Below, in pieces: positions 6,801 to 7,041 of a stretch of 7,041 nt of DNA (within the stretch, counting starts at the first letter, position 1; each line of letters starts with the position of its first letter). This DNA is from Candidatus Cloacimonadota bacterium. Its GTDB lineage: Bacteria; Cloacimonadota; Cloacimonadia; Cloacimonadales; TCS61. The notes under the pieces were generated by a model. The model was given only the letters and a program-made list of their open reading frames with translations. It was not told the DNA's origin and searched no databases. Made by a program: the position numbers and the translations under genes. The stretch lies in contig JAOZPK010000109.1 of assembly GCA_029932755.1 (NCBI GenBank), positions 1-7,041 on the forward strand, written 5' to 3'.

Positions 6801-7041
6801 ATGAAACATGTAATGCTTTTCATCATAATATTTGTGCTTTGGTTACTGATGACATTTAATTTGGAAACACCGAATTTGATTGTTGGCGCGGTAGTTGCTT
6901 TGATAACATCATTAGTTTTTGGAAAAGGTTTCCTGCAGGATTCAAAGAAGTTTTTCCAACCTCATAGATACTTCTGGATAATTATATATTTATTCATTTT
7001 TATCTGGGAATGTATCAAAGCTAATTTTGATGTTGCGTATC
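6801..7041 (+). CDS. mrpE: MrpE/MnhE/MbhA-family subunit, partial at the right edge
   Basis: This reading frame is open for 80 complete codons and is cut by the window end; it is not a broken gene. The N-terminus (MKHVMLFIIIFVLWLLMTFN) is hydrophobic, followed by LETPNLIVGAVVALITSLVF and, near the edge, a second hydrophobic stretch running into WECIKANFDVAY. This pattern, an N-terminal helix pair followed by WE-x-IKAN-x-DVAY, is characteristic of the MnhE family, a small membrane subunit needed in Mrp antiporters and present as MbhA in Mbh hydrogenase. The ATG is two bases after the MrpD stop with AGGGA at 6789-6793. MrpF and MrpG genes would be expected next. Confidence 0.9.
   Translation, partial: MKHVMLFIIIFVLWLLMTFNLETPNLIVGAVVALITSLVFGKGFLQDSKKFFQPHRYFWIIIYLFIFIWECIKANFDVAY

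Larger units (their letters stand above)
15..7041 (+). other. Single operon: hydrogenase module followed by Mrp module
   Basis: Nine genes run in one direction with gaps of 12, 0, 4, 11, 2, -4, 3 and 2 bases. There is no room for internal promoters or rho-independent terminators between them and I see no hairpin-plus-T tract. The genes encode parts of one expected complex, so co-transcription is very likely. Neither the promoter nor the terminator lies in the window. Confidence 0.85.

Overview
The window is one uninterrupted, co-directional operon fragment, all on the + strand, encoding most of a membrane-bound, energy-converting [NiFe] hydrogenase (group 4, Mbh/Ech-like) joined to a nearly complete Mrp-type cation/proton antiporter module. 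The first three genes (15-2087) encode the soluble, electron-handling part: a NuoB-like small subunit with a single [4Fe-4S] cluster motif, a NuoC-like 30-kDa subunit, and a NuoD-like large subunit that keeps all four nickel-binding cysteines. The remaining genes (2092 to the right edge) encode membrane subunits: a 609-residue NuoL-type antiporter-like protein, a fused MbhD-MbhE protein, MrpB, MrpC, MrpD and the first 80 residues of MrpE.

By analogy with characterised Mbh and Ech enzymes, the complex would oxidise reduced ferredoxin, reduce protons to H2 at the Ni-Fe site, and use the energy to move protons and/or Na+ across the membrane, or run in reverse. The NuoH-like anchor, the NuoI-like two-cluster ferredoxin subunit, MrpF and MrpG are expected but are not in the window. 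They probably lie just beyond its edges, because both edges cut the operon.

The DNA is clearly A+T-rich, genes are separated by 0-12 bases or overlap by 4, nearly every gene has a purine-rich Shine-Dalgarno sequence, and one gene appears to start with TTG. This suggests an anaerobic, probably fermentative bacterium. I cannot name the lineage with confidence; A+T-rich uncultured anaerobe phyla are only a guess. There is no non-coding stretch longer than 14 bases, and I see no RNA gene, repeat array, mobile element, promoter or terminator.

The most interesting points are the module order (hydrogenase genes first, then an mrpA-to-E series, the reverse of the Pyrococcus mbh order), the split of MrpA into two genes, the presence of two large antiporter-like subunits, the loss of the usual transmembrane glutamate in the first of these, and a likely cleavable C-terminal tail on the hydrogenase large subunit. 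These look like variations on a known enzyme class rather than an entirely new system.
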